A DNA stretch of 8,267 nt from positions 1 to 8,267 of the forward strand of contig JADLAH010000135.1 of NCBI GenBank assembly GCA_020848315.1. The letters are read 5' to 3'. A program made the position numbers and the translations under genes. Positions 1-6,596 of the stretch are shown piece by piece. The stretch's first letter is position 1. The number at the start of each line of letters is the position of its first letter. The DNA is from Chitinophagales bacterium. Lineage in GTDB: Bacteria > Bacteroidota > Bacteroidia > Chitinophagales > JADIYW01. A model generated the notes under the pieces. The model did not search any database, had not been told where the DNA came from, and was given only the letters and a program-made list of their open reading frames with translations.

Positions 1-34
1 AAAGCGACATTTATGTCATAATCACATTTTGCTA

Positions 35-850
35 TTAATAGCTGATATCCATCCGCAGGATGGTGACTACCGCAGGCGTTGTGCTATTTCTTATAGTGAT
101 GTAGACCTGGCTGATTCTTCTTTCGCTGTCAAATACATAGCGGTAATCTTTTGTGATGGGACCATTCACCACCTTTAGCGGCAGCTTGTAACTGTAGTTA
201 GAGGAGGAAAGCGCGCCCAGCAGTGCATTGCCGAAGCCGCTGCACGTATTTCTGATGTCTGCAAACAGCAGGTAGGGCAGTTGCGCATTCAGATAACTCC
301 GCGCCGTATTGATGAGCGTATCCGTTGTGCTGCACGCGGTTCCGCTGCGCTGCGTACGGATGAACAGCGAATCGTCTTTGTAATCCAGGCTTTTTTGATA
401 AAGGATGCTGCTGCCGGCGGCCTGTAATCCGCTGATCCGGCTGTCGCTGTTATAGCTGAAGGTATAGTGCGTGTTTTGTGTCGTGTCCGCCGGATAGATC
501 TCCGTCAGCGATTGCAGCGCGCTCAGCGCTCCGTTCAGCCGGATTTCCGAATATGGCGTCAGTCCGTCGCTGTAGTTGATGCGGATGATCTGCGCGCTGT
601 TCAGCAGACTGTAATCAAAAACAAAGGAACTGCCGTTGGCGATAATGCTGTCGTATCGTTCCAGTGAATCGTTGTAGAAATAGCGGAAAGTCTGTTCTGT
701 TACTTCCGTGCCCGAAGCACTGTCTGTGGCAGTAATCAGAATACGGGAAGCTTGCTGTCGCAGATTAATCCTGGCGGGACCTTCTTCCGTCTTCTTGCAT
801 GCAAAAAGCAGCAAAATCAATCCGCCGGTCAAAAATAGTCTGGTGCGCAT
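35..850 (-). CDS. Predicted lipoprotein with YD-like beta repeats, function unknown
   Basis: This 271-residue protein begins with a lipoprotein signal: basic MRTR, a hydrophobic stretch at about residues 5-16, and a lipobox L-F-A-C with C18 as the lipidated cysteine. The mature protein is rich in predicted beta strands. It carries recurring aromatic patterns of the form Y-x-Y/F-N/D-x(2-3)-R-x-S/D (about residues 56-70, 129-141 and 236-250), reminiscent of the YD-type or DUF4595-like repeats seen in many Bacteroidota lipoproteins. C173 and C203 could form a disulfide in the periplasm or outside the outer membrane. The start codon lies 3 bases after the stop of the small lipoprotein gene upstream, so the two are almost certainly co-transcribed and may be translationally coupled. 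It looks like the last gene of the leftward operon within the window. No enzymatic motif was recognised. Lipoprotein status is well supported; the repeat assignment is inference. Confidence 0.8.
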   Translation of the reverse strand: MRTRLFLTGGLILLLFACKKTEEGPARINLRQQASRILITATDSASGTEVTEQTFRYFYNDSLERYDSIIANGSSFVFDYSLLNSAQIIRINYSDGLTPYSEIRLNGALSALQSLTEIYPADTTQNTHYTFSYNSDSRISGLQAAGSSILYQKSLDYKDDSLFIRTQRSGTACSTTDTLINTARSYLNAQLPYLLFADIRNTCSGFGNALLGALSSSNYSYKLPLKVVNGPITKDYRYVFDSERRISQVYITIRNSTTPAVVTILRMDISY

Positions 851-853
851 GTT

Positions 854-1078
854 TTATTGTGGAACAACGCCGTTTCCGTACACTTTAGGTTTGCTTTTTT
901 TGGCGCTCTTATTCGGATTGTTCGGATTCTTCATTTGCTGTTTGCGCATGGCTTCAATCTTCTTCCAATCATTGTACTGGTCAGCAGGGCAGCCCACTCC
1001 CTTGTGACAGGAAATGGCGACAAAGGATATCAGGATGAGCATCCAGCTCCGGTAAAATGTAGGGGCACTGTTTTTCAT
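854..1078 (-). CDS. Small lipoprotein, 74 residues, function unknown
   Basis: The start chosen is the ATG at 1078 rather than the in-frame ATG at 1114, because it gives a normal lipoprotein signal: a polar N-terminus, hydrophobic residues 13-22 and a lipobox A-I-S-C with C24. Six residues later there is a second cysteine (C30, in GVGCP). The mature chain is only about 50 residues. It is highly charged and low in complexity, with QQMKNPNNPNK followed by KKSKPKVYGN, so it is probably extended rather than globular. It lies 36 bases after the Rid-family gene and 3 bases before the larger lipoprotein gene, on the same strand. That tight link suggests the two lipoproteins act at the same place in the envelope. 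I do not recognise a named family. Confidence 0.65.
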   Translation of the reverse strand: MKNSAPTFYRSWMLILISFVAISCHKGVGCPADQYNDWKKIEAMRKQQMKNPNNPNKSAKKSKPKVYGNGVVPQ

Positions 1079-1114
1079 ATCAATAAAGATAAGGAACATT
1101 GTTTTAAAAAACAA

Positions 1115-1501
1115 CTATCCTTTCAGCATGGCAGTCGCCTCAATTTCCACCAGCAATTCGTCAGAAATCAGCTTGGAAATCTGATACATGCCGGTTGCAG
1201 GCTTGATCTCGCTGAAAAACTCACCGTGCGCCTTGCCAATGGCTTCCCACTGAGAAATGTCCGTGCAGAAAATGCGGGTGCGGATAACATCTTCCATGCT
1301 TGCGCCGTACGACTGCAGCACTTTCTCGAATTTCTCCAGGATGCATCTGGTTTGTGCATACACATCACCTTTGCCCACTACTTCGCCGTTCACACTGGCG
1401 GTCGTACCGGAAATTTCGATGATATTGCCAATTTTCACCGCTCTCGCGTACCCGATAATCGGTTCCCACGGGGAGCCTTCTACAAATAATTGTCTTTCCA
1501 T
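1115..1501 (-). CDS. Rid family (YjgF/YER057c/UK114) protein lacking the catalytic arginine
   Basis: At 128 residues from the ATG at 1501 this is the usual length of a Rid protein. The in-frame upstream extension to 1603 lies inside the pyrophosphatase gene and is not part of the family, so it was dropped. Family features include the SGTTA strand near residue 31, GDVYAQTRCILEK (45-57), a SYGASMEDVIRTRIF segment (64-78), AHGEFF (91-96), and the C-terminal LVEIEATAM strand (117-125). RidA proper hydrolyses reactive enamines and imines from PLP enzymes, using an arginine in the P-A-R-S motif to bind the substrate carboxylate. Here the motif reads PATGMY and that position is T103. This places it with the Rid subfamilies that lack the arginine, whose substrates are not settled. 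It starts 4 bases after the pyrophosphatase stop codon, so they are co-transcribed. The family call is secure; 2-aminoacrylate deaminase activity should not be assumed. Confidence 0.92.
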   Translation of the reverse strand: MERQLFVEGSPWEPIIGYARAVKIGNIIEISGTTASVNGEVVGKGDVYAQTRCILEKFEKVLQSYGASMEDVIRTRIFCTDISQWEAIGKAHGEFFSEIKPATGMYQISKLISDELLVEIEATAMLKG

Positions 1502-1505
1502 GAAT

Positions 1506-2126
1506 TTATTTATTTTGGTAATGAATCTCGTAATCCAGCTGACTTTTGCGGATAACCTCGTGCGCTTCCTCGCGGCCGTAGATGCCGGAGATTTCGCATA
1601 CATTTTTGGTCTCGCCAGGAATGTTTTTGTACGTCAGGAAGTAGTGTTTCAAGCGGTTCACCACACCTTCCGGCAATTCGGAGATGTCGCGGTACTTGCC
1701 GTAAATCTCATCGCCTACCAGCACGGAAATAATCTTATCATCCGCTTCACCTTTGTCGATCAGGCGGATGCCGCCAATCGGAATAGACTTCAGGATGAGA
1801 TAGCCGTGGTGGATGATTTTCTCTGTCAGTACGCAAATGTCCAGCGGGTCGCCGTCGCCTTTCTCAATGTTGTAACCCGGTGAGTGTTCCCGTGCCAGCG
1901 CCGCTACATTTTCATCGCAGTAGGTCTGCGGCACAAAACCATAGAGAGAAGGAATGAAGTTGGAGAATTTCTGCGGGCGGTCCACTTTCAGAAAGCCCGA
2001 TTCCTTGTCGATTTCATATTTAACGGTGTCGGTCGGAACAATCTCGATGAAGGTGTTCACGATTTCGGGAGATTGATCTCCGGCCGGAATGCCGTGCCAT
2101 GGGTGCGCAGTGAATTTGCTGTACAT
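1506..2126 (-). CDS. ppa: Inorganic pyrophosphatase, family I (soluble)
   Basis: This enzyme hydrolyses pyrophosphate to two phosphates in the cytoplasm, pulling forward biosynthetic reactions that release PPi. The family signature GDGDPLDICVLTE is at residues 90-102, with metal-binding aspartates D91, D93 and D96. Other active-site positions known from the E. coli enzyme are recognisable: K36 and E38 in VKYEIDKESG, R50 in VDR, D124, D129 and K131 in LIDKGEADDK, and Y166-K167 in LTYKNIP. All expected catalytic residues therefore appear present. At 206 residues it is longer than the roughly 175-residue E. coli protein, mainly through an N-terminal extension and an insert before the signature (about 67-89, HSPGYNIEKG). 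The start codon is one base beyond the recX stop (TGATATG), which suggests translational coupling, and the Rid gene follows 4 bases later. Confidence 0.97.
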   Translation of the reverse strand: MYSKFTAHPWHGIPAGDQSPEIVNTFIEIVPTDTVKYEIDKESGFLKVDRPQKFSNFIPSLYGFVPQTYCDENVAALAREHSPGYNIEKGDGDPLDICVLTEKIIHHGYLILKSIPIGGIRLIDKGEADDKIISVLVGDEIYGKYRDISELPEGVVNRLKHYFLTYKNIPGETKNVCEISGIYGREEAHEVIRKSQLDYEIHYQNK

Positions 2127-2127
2127 A

Positions 2128-2607
2128 TCAGAGTCTTAGTTGGGTGAGTGTTTTTTTAATCACATCAGGCTCAAAGCCTTTCTGGAGCGCAAAGGTATAT
2201 AATTTTAAACGTCGCTTGTGGGTGTCGGTCTCTTTAATTGACTTTAACTTTTTATGAAGTAAAGTCTCCAGCTTGCCCGCATATTGTTCCTCATCGATAT
2301 CGCCCAAATATTTCTGCAGCAATGCAGGCGGAATTTTCTTTTGCTGTAAGGCAAAAATGATTTTCCTTTTGCCCCAGCTTTTCAGTTGCAGTTTGCCGCG
2401 GATGAAGGATTGGACAAAACGTTCTTCGTTCAGAAATTTCTCTTCCGCCAGATAAGACAGATAGTGCGCCTGTTCTTTTTCTTCCACACCAAGCAATCTC
2501 ATTTTTTCGATTACCTCGCTCCGGCATCTTTCCCTGTAGGAACAGAAAGTTTCCAGCTTTTGGATAACCTGACTTTCGGTCAATGGAATGTCGCTTTTCT
2601 TTTGCAC
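2128..2607 (-). CDS. recX: Regulatory protein RecX, with a probable GTG start
   Basis: RecX binds RecA filaments and the RecA protein and modulates recombination and SOS induction. With a GTG start at 2607 the protein has 159 residues, a normal RecX length. It shows the expected tandem three-helix layout: QVIQKLETFCSYRERCRSEV (about 13-32), where R-x-R-S-E is the hallmark of the first repeat, then EEKFLNEERFVQSFIRGK (55-72), the SWGKRKIIFALQQKKI segment (77-92), and a C-terminal repeat containing KLYTFALQKGFEPDVI (135-150). The open frame continues upstream to an ATG at 2802, but those 65 residues have no RecX character and lie across the pspC gene in another frame. There is no ATG near the conserved start, so GTG is the best choice, leaving a 20-base gap to pspC. 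The GTG start is inference. recA is not in the window. Confidence 0.9.
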   Translation of the reverse strand: MQKKSDIPLTESQVIQKLETFCSYRERCRSEVIEKMRLLGVEEKEQAHYLSYLAEEKFLNEERFVQSFIRGKLQLKSWGKRKIIFALQQKKIPPALLQKYLGDIDEEQYAGKLETLLHKKLKSIKETDTHKRRLKLYTFALQKGFEPDVIKKTLTQLRL

Positions 2608-2627
2608 GCCGGTAAAGTATAATCCTG

Positions 2628-2876
2628 TCAGATGTCCCAAACGGGATTGCGTTTGGTTTTGATCATGTAGCGCAGGTTCAGCACGAATGTCAGAATCAGA
2701 TAGATAATGACCGGAGAGCCCAGCGCGATAAAGGAAGTATAGATAAAAAACAGCCGCACCTTTTTGGAAGGTATCGACATCTTCCTGCCGAGATAGGAAC
2801 ATACGCCGTACACACTCATTTCAATGATATCGCGGGGTGTGCGGGACTGTAGCAGTTTGATGGGTTTTTCCAGCAT
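2628..2876 (-). CDS. PspC-domain inner-membrane protein
   Basis: This 82-residue protein resembles the PspC domain of phage-shock-type membrane proteins. The conserved N-terminal part V-Y-G-V-C-S-Y-L-G (about 22-30) is followed by KKVRLFFIYTSF (38-49) and one long hydrophobic segment at about 42-67, ending in a basic tail (YMIKTKR). In Proteobacteria PspC senses envelope stress together with PspB and relieves inhibition of PspF. Bacteroidota often carry isolated PspC-domain proteins without the rest of that system, as here, so the role is uncertain beyond membrane location. The 19 residues before MSVYG are unusual for the domain, and an internal start at M20 is possible. The gene sits 25 bases after the DUF2851 gene and 20 bases before recX on the same strand. 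Confidence 0.82.
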   Translation of the reverse strand: MLEKPIKLLQSRTPRDIIEMSVYGVCSYLGRKMSIPSKKVRLFFIYTSFIALGSPVIIYLILTFVLNLRYMIKTKRNPVWDI

Positions 2877-2901
2877 GGATGGTTTTTCTTATTTCATAAA
2901 A

Positions 2902-4197
2902 TTAGACAATTTCCTGAAAACAGAAAGTATTTATCATTTCCGGTTCGCGCAGAATGTGGTGGCCGACCGTACATTCCAGACAGCGCTTTTTCGCGCAATA
3001 CTGCTGTTGCAATTCCAGCATGGACTGGGTGTCGAGTGCCGTTTCCGCCTGCCACACTTCCTTCGGGAAAATGTGCACTTTGTTGTTTTCCTCCGGCGGC
3101 CGTGAATATAAAAGTTCAATAGCTGCCTGTTTTCGCTCAATGTCATCGGTATAAATGCCGTAGGCATACAGCAGCGGCACGACCACATTGATAAAAAGTA
3201 TGTTTTTGAAAGCGGTTCCCGGCTTTTTTTCCTGGAATTTGCTCGCTTTGTCCGGCAGGTAATGCGATTTCCAATAATCGCTGACGCCCATATTTTCGAG
3301 CCATCCCACGGCATCCGGCTGCGAGAGCAATTGCTGGGTGAGCGGAAACTGCGGCAGCAACGAGGCCAGCCATGCGAGCCGGATGGTGGGAAATGATATC
3401 GGGCGAATGCGCATGAACTGCCACAGCTGTTCGCGCAGTGGCACAAGACTGTATTTCTGTTGCAGGAAACGGAATTCCTGTTTCAGCAAACGCGGGTAGG
3501 GATCCACAAAATCCTTATTCAGGAGACCGGCCATTCCGAACAGCAAGGCTTCCTGCTGCTCGGGACGATCTGCATGTTTCAGCAGGATTTTGTAATCCAG
3601 CCTTTGTGTCAGCAGCTCGAATGCTTCCTGATTGACAGATGCCCCGAAATATTTGCCCAACAGTTGATAGCAGGTCTGCTCCCAGTCGCCGTTATTTGCC
3701 TGATGGTGCGCCAGAATCTCGGCAGCTTTGCGCTCCAGCCGCTCGATAATGAGTCGCTCCTTCCAGTTGGTCATCGTGCAAATGTCCAGCGATGGCAGCG
3801 TATGCTTGCAGAGCATAAAATCCGCGTCTTCCATCATCTGATGATACCTGTCGAGCAGTAGCGGCGGAATGCGCCCGTTCAGTTCAAGCGTGGGCAATTG
3901 GCTGTCTGCAAGGTCATTGATAAATACGACATGCAGGATGACATTGTTATAAGCCTTATCGTGTTGGTGTCCGTGTGCTTTCCAGTCGCTGGCCAGTACA
4001 TGCAGCTCCACCGAACCGGCCAGTACGATATCCCCGACCCTGATTCTGGCCTGCAGAAAATCGGGGCCGCCATGCCGATTGTAGGTGCCAAAGTCGAGCA
4101 TCGTAATCGGTTCTCCCTGCACGGTATGCAGTTCCCGGGTGTTGAACAGTTTGTGCTGCCAGATAAAATGTAAGAGTCGCTCCTTCATACGCCGCAT
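2902..4197 (-). CDS. DUF2851 family protein, function unknown
   Basis: This 431-residue protein matches the Bacteroidota-centred DUF2851 family over its full length: the opening MKERLLHFIWQ (from M4), LHTVQGEP (23-30), GGPDF (43-47), then SVELHVLASDW (62-72), HGHQHDKAYNNVILHVV (75-91), and the C-terminal CAKKRCLECTVGHHIL. The true start may be M4 (4188), since family members usually begin near M-x-E-x-L-L. The N-terminal part alternates short strands with conserved acidic and histidine residues (D46, E64, H66, D71, H75-H79, D80), a pattern that could be an active site. The middle is helical. The end carries C401-x4-C406-x2-C409, which could hold a metal ion. No signal peptide or membrane segment is visible, so it is probably cytoplasmic. 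It is the first gene of the leftward operon. Family assignment is from recognition of conserved blocks; a catalytic role is inference. Confidence 0.88.
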   Translation of the reverse strand: MRRMKERLLHFIWQHKLFNTRELHTVQGEPITMLDFGTYNRHGGPDFLQARIRVGDIVLAGSVELHVLASDWKAHGHQHDKAYNNVILHVVFINDLADSQLPTLELNGRIPPLLLDRYHQMMEDADFMLCKHTLPSLDICTMTNWKERLIIERLERKAAEILAHHQANNGDWEQTCYQLLGKYFGASVNQEAFELLTQRLDYKILLKHADRPEQQEALLFGMAGLLNKDFVDPYPRLLKQEFRFLQQKYSLVPLREQLWQFMRIRPISFPTIRLAWLASLLPQFPLTQQLLSQPDAVGWLENMGVSDYWKSHYLPDKASKFQEKKPGTAFKNILFINVVVPLLYAYGIYTDDIERKQAAIELLYSRPPEENNKVHIFPKEVWQAETALDTQSMLELQQQYCAKKRCLECTVGHHILREPEMINTFCFQEIV

Positions 4198-4465
4198 TTG
4201 CTATATAGATACCAATGCGAGCAGAATTCCATAAAAAATATGTCGAAAAAAATGACGGCAGACATATTCCGCAGAGATCAGTACTTGTTTTTACAAACCT
4301 GAATAAATGTGAAAATTGCGTGAAAGCAACGTGTTTAAATGCCATACCACCATACTAAAAACGGTATTTTTTCGTTTGCAGGTATAGTAGAATTAAAAAA
4401 ATAGTCTAATTTTACACCTCATATTAAAATAAAGTAAACAACATTTTAAACTTAAATTGACAATC
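4198..4465. promoter_or_regulatory. Divergent intergenic region between the DUF2851 gene and exbB
   Basis: This 268-base AT-rich region separates two divergent operons and must hold their promoters. For exbB, TAATTTTA at 4407-4414 is one base away from the Bacteroidota -7 consensus TAnnTTTG and lies about 50 bases before the start codon, but the nearest TTTG (4375-4378) is about 28 bases upstream, further than the usual spacing, so the match is weak. On the other strand CAGGTTTG (4301-4294) is one base off the consensus and also lacks a good -33 partner. The last 60 bases before exbB are A-rich with no Shine-Dalgarno sequence, as is usual in this phylum. No open frame in this stretch looks like a gene. 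Confidence 0.5.
4237..4268. repeat. Inverted repeat AATATGTC-N16-GACATATT
   Basis: Two perfect 8-base arms at 4237-4244 and 4261-4268 are separated by 16 bases, giving a centre-to-centre distance of 24 bases. The repeat lies 40 to 70 bases upstream of the DUF2851 start codon. It could be an operator for a dimeric regulator or a hairpin in the leader of the leftward transcript. There is no T tract suited to termination directly after either arm. An AT-rich 8-base match in a region of this size could also arise by chance. Confidence 0.4.
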
Positions 4466-5278
4466 ATGGCTCAAGCACAAACAGCAAAATCTGCTAAGAA
4501 AGGATTTACATTACCTGCATTCGTAGTGATTATTGTGGCACTCATTGTATCTGAATTGATATTTCATTTCGTTTTCGGTGATGCTTCCCACTTTAAGGAT
4601 TCATTGAAAAAAGAACCTAAACCGGGTGACTATATGGGTATCATCTACAAAGGTGGTTTCATCGTACCTTTCCTGATGACCATGTTCCTCGTGGTAATCA
4701 CGTTCTCTATTGAGAGATACCTGACTATTGGCAAAGCAGCTGGTACTGGTAATCTGGAGACGTTCCTGCAAAATGTTAAAACAAAATTGGCAGCTAACGA
4801 CATCAGTGGTGCAATGGCAGAGTGCGACAAACAAAAAGGTTCTGTAGCAAACGTAGTACAAGCCGGATTGCGCAAATATGCTGAGATGGAAAAAAATACA
4901 GAACTGGAAGGCGAGAAGAAAGTACTGGCTATTCAGCAGGAAATCGAAGAGTCTACTGCATTGGAATTGCCTTCACTGGAGCAAAACCTGACAGTTATCG
5001 CGACTATCGCATCTGTGGGTACGCTGATTGCGTTATTAGGTACGGTAATCGGTATGATTAAAGCGTTCGCGGCACTCGCAACTTCCGGTACTCCGGACCC
5101 TGCTGCGTTGGCAACCGGTATCTCTGAGGCGTTGATCAACACGGCATTAGGTATCTTTACTTCTGCTTTGGCGATTATCTTCTACAACCTGTTTACCAGC
5201 AAAATTGACAAACTGACTTACGGTATCGATGAAATCGGTTACAGTCTGACTCAATCTTTTGCTTCCAGAAAACACTAA
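4466..5278 (+). CDS. exbB: MotA/TolQ/ExbB family proton channel protein
   Basis: This 270-residue inner-membrane protein is the channel subunit of the Ton complex, which passes protons to energise TonB. The start is the ATG at 4466; an in-frame TTG 9 bases earlier adds nothing recognisable. Hydrophobic segments lie at about 15-37, 62-84, 174-199 and 218-244; the first is extra compared with three-helix E. coli ExbB. The pore motifs are intact: ALLGTVIGMIKAF (189-201), with T193 at the place of ExbB T148, and EALINTALG (221-229), with E221 and T226 at the places of E176 and T181. A large cytoplasmic loop (about 85-173) contains the helical LEGEKKVLAIQQEIEEST region. Its position before two exbD genes and tonB favours ExbB over TolQ. 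The first exbD starts 25 bases downstream. Confidence 0.93.
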   Translation: MAQAQTAKSAKKGFTLPAFVVIIVALIVSELIFHFVFGDASHFKDSLKKEPKPGDYMGIIYKGGFIVPFLMTMFLVVITFSIERYLTIGKAAGTGNLETFLQNVKTKLAANDISGAMAECDKQKGSVANVVQAGLRKYAEMEKNTELEGEKKVLAIQQEIEESTALELPSLEQNLTVIATIASVGTLIALLGTVIGMIKAFAALATSGTPDPAALATGISEALINTALGIFTSALAIIFYNLFTSKIDKLTYGIDEIGYSLTQSFASRKH

Positions 5279-5303
5279 TTCTCAGAATCCTAAATAACGG
5301 AAA

Positions 5304-5933
5304 ATGCCAAAAATTAAAGTACCTCGTAAAAGTACCATAGTGGACATGACCGCCATGTGCGACGTGTCTTTCTTGTTGCTCACCTTCTTTATCCTTACGG
5401 CAAAGTTCCGCCCAACCCAGTTAGTACCTATTGAGATTCCGACATCCCGTGCAGAAAAAAATGCTTCTGACGATCTGATTACCATCTCTGTCGATAAAGA
5501 CGGAAATGCGTACATGGGCGTGTCCATCCCGAAGAGACGTGGAGAGATTCTGGAAAAAGTGATTGCCAAATACGGCGAGAAATACCCGAATGTAGCAGCG
5601 ATGACACCGGCACAAAAAGCACAGTTCAACAACCTGGAGCTGATTGGTGTGCCTATTCAGAACCTGCCCCAGATTGTGGGACTCAAGCCGGAGCAATTGC
5701 AGGAATACAAGTTCCCGGGAATTCCTAAAGACTCCACGGAGAATCAATTGGGCGAATGGATCATGGCGGCACGATATGCCTATGCTGAAGATGATATCAA
5801 CAAGTTGAAATTTGCCATCAAAGGAGATAAGAGTTCTAATATTAAAGCCGTACAACGCGTAATAGAAGTGATGAAAGAAAAAGACGTGTACAGCTTTAAC
5901 ATTATTACCTCTCTGGAAGGCAGCAATGATTAA
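5304..5933 (+). CDS. exbD: ExbD/TolR family protein 1, long form with periplasmic insert
   Basis: This is a biopolymer-transport ExbD protein of 209 residues, anchored by one N-terminal helix (about 18-34) in VDMTAMCDVSFLLLTFFIL. D20 corresponds to the essential proton-carrying aspartate D25 of E. coli ExbD. The usual proline of the V-D-L-T-P-M-V-D motif is replaced, giving T-A-M-C-D. The C-terminal part, FAIKGDKSSNIKAVQRVIEV (170-189) followed by a short strand, fits the periplasmic ExbD fold. Between the two lies a segment of roughly 90 residues (about 75-165) absent from the 141-residue E. coli protein, with NLELIGVPIQNLPQIVGLKP and EWIMAARYAYAEDD. It is co-transcribed with exbB, and a second, different exbD gene follows 47 bases later. 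It presumably dimerises within the ExbB pentamer, either with itself or with the second ExbD. Confidence 0.9.
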   Translation: MPKIKVPRKSTIVDMTAMCDVSFLLLTFFILTAKFRPTQLVPIEIPTSRAEKNASDDLITISVDKDGNAYMGVSIPKRRGEILEKVIAKYGEKYPNVAAMTPAQKAQFNNLELIGVPIQNLPQIVGLKPEQLQEYKFPGIPKDSTENQLGEWIMAARYAYAEDDINKLKFAIKGDKSSNIKAVQRVIEVMKEKDVYSFNIITSLEGSND

Positions 5934-5980
5934 TTAATTTTGAAGATACGAATGTATTTCAAACAAAATAACAGAAGAAA

Positions 5981-6541
5981 ATGGCAGATATAGATACCTC
6001 CTCCGGCGGGGGGAAAGGAAAGGGCGGTAAACGCTCCAAGAAAATGTCCACCCGCGTCGATTTAACTCCCATGGTAGATTTGGCTTTCCTGCTGATTACC
6101 TTCTTTATGTTGACGACTTCCATGTCAAAACCGGTCGCCATGGATTTGGCTATGCCGAAAAAAGACGATACGAAGAAACAAGACGTAAAAGAATCCAAGG
6201 TGCTCAATATTATCTGTGATAAGGATGATGTCATCTGGTATTACGAAGGTCTGAAAGTAGCCGGTCTGAAAAAAACGGATTATTCTTCCGGTGGATTGCG
6301 TCAGGTGATTCTGAAAAAACAGAAGAAAGTAGACGCCATGCACGGCAAAGATGATAAAGGGGATACACAGATTATCGTATTGGTGAAACTGACAGACGAT
6401 GCCAACTACCGAAACATGGTGGATGTGTTGGATGAAATCGATATTACCGATACTAAAATCTACGCTATCCAGGATTTGTCAGACATTGAAAAAGAAGCCA
6501 TCGCCAACGGTGGTGTGGTGAAATCCTTTGCCGCAGAATAA
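5981..6541 (+). CDS. exbD: ExbD/TolR family protein 2, canonical motif
   Basis: This second ExbD has 186 residues. A cytoplasmic tail rich in Gly, Lys and Ser (GGGKGKGGKRSKKMS, 9-23) precedes the canonical VDLTPMVDLAFLLITFFML (26-44), with D33 the predicted proton-carrying aspartate. The periplasmic part has strands VLNIICDKDDVIWYYEG (74-90), a Lys-rich segment at 112-127 and IIVLVKLTDDANYRNMVDVL (131-150), which corresponds to the helix of the ExbD fold, ending in DIEKEAIANGG. It is only distantly similar to the ExbD encoded just upstream, so the pair are not a recent duplication. It is preceded by an A-rich leader and followed 55 bases later by tonB in the same operon. Confidence 0.92.
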   Translation: MADIDTSSGGGKGKGGKRSKKMSTRVDLTPMVDLAFLLITFFMLTTSMSKPVAMDLAMPKKDDTKKQDVKESKVLNIICDKDDVIWYYEGLKVAGLKKTDYSSGGLRQVILKKQKKVDAMHGKDDKGDTQIIVLVKLTDDANYRNMVDVLDEIDITDTKIYAIQDLSDIEKEAIANGGVVKSFAAE

Positions 6542-6596
6542 TCGCCCGCACAATAGTGAACGCGCTATTTTCGTTTAAATAAAACAAAACGTACGA

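Noticed and set aside
7..20. Short inverted repeat GACAT/ATGTC at the left edge, possible terminator of the leftward operon
   Set aside because: The loop is only two bases and the stem five, with no following T tract on the relevant strand; too weak to call.
857..1489. Plus-strand open frame of 210 codons
   Set aside because: It lies antisense to the Rid gene and the small lipoprotein gene, which have clear family or signal features. The antisense product has no recognisable domain.
1257..1883. Plus-strand open frame of 208 codons
   Set aside because: Antisense to the Rid and pyrophosphatase genes; a by-product of codon bias in those genes.
4342..4390. CCATAC repeated twice and later GGTAT copies upstream of exbB, possible operator or hairpin
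   Set aside because: The matches are 5 to 6 bases long and in AT-rich DNA, with several equally weak pairings, so chance is the simplest explanation.
5421..5855. Minus-strand open frame of 144 codons inside exbD
   Set aside because: The plus-strand ExbD protein has the conserved aspartate and fold, and the antisense product shows nothing recognisable.
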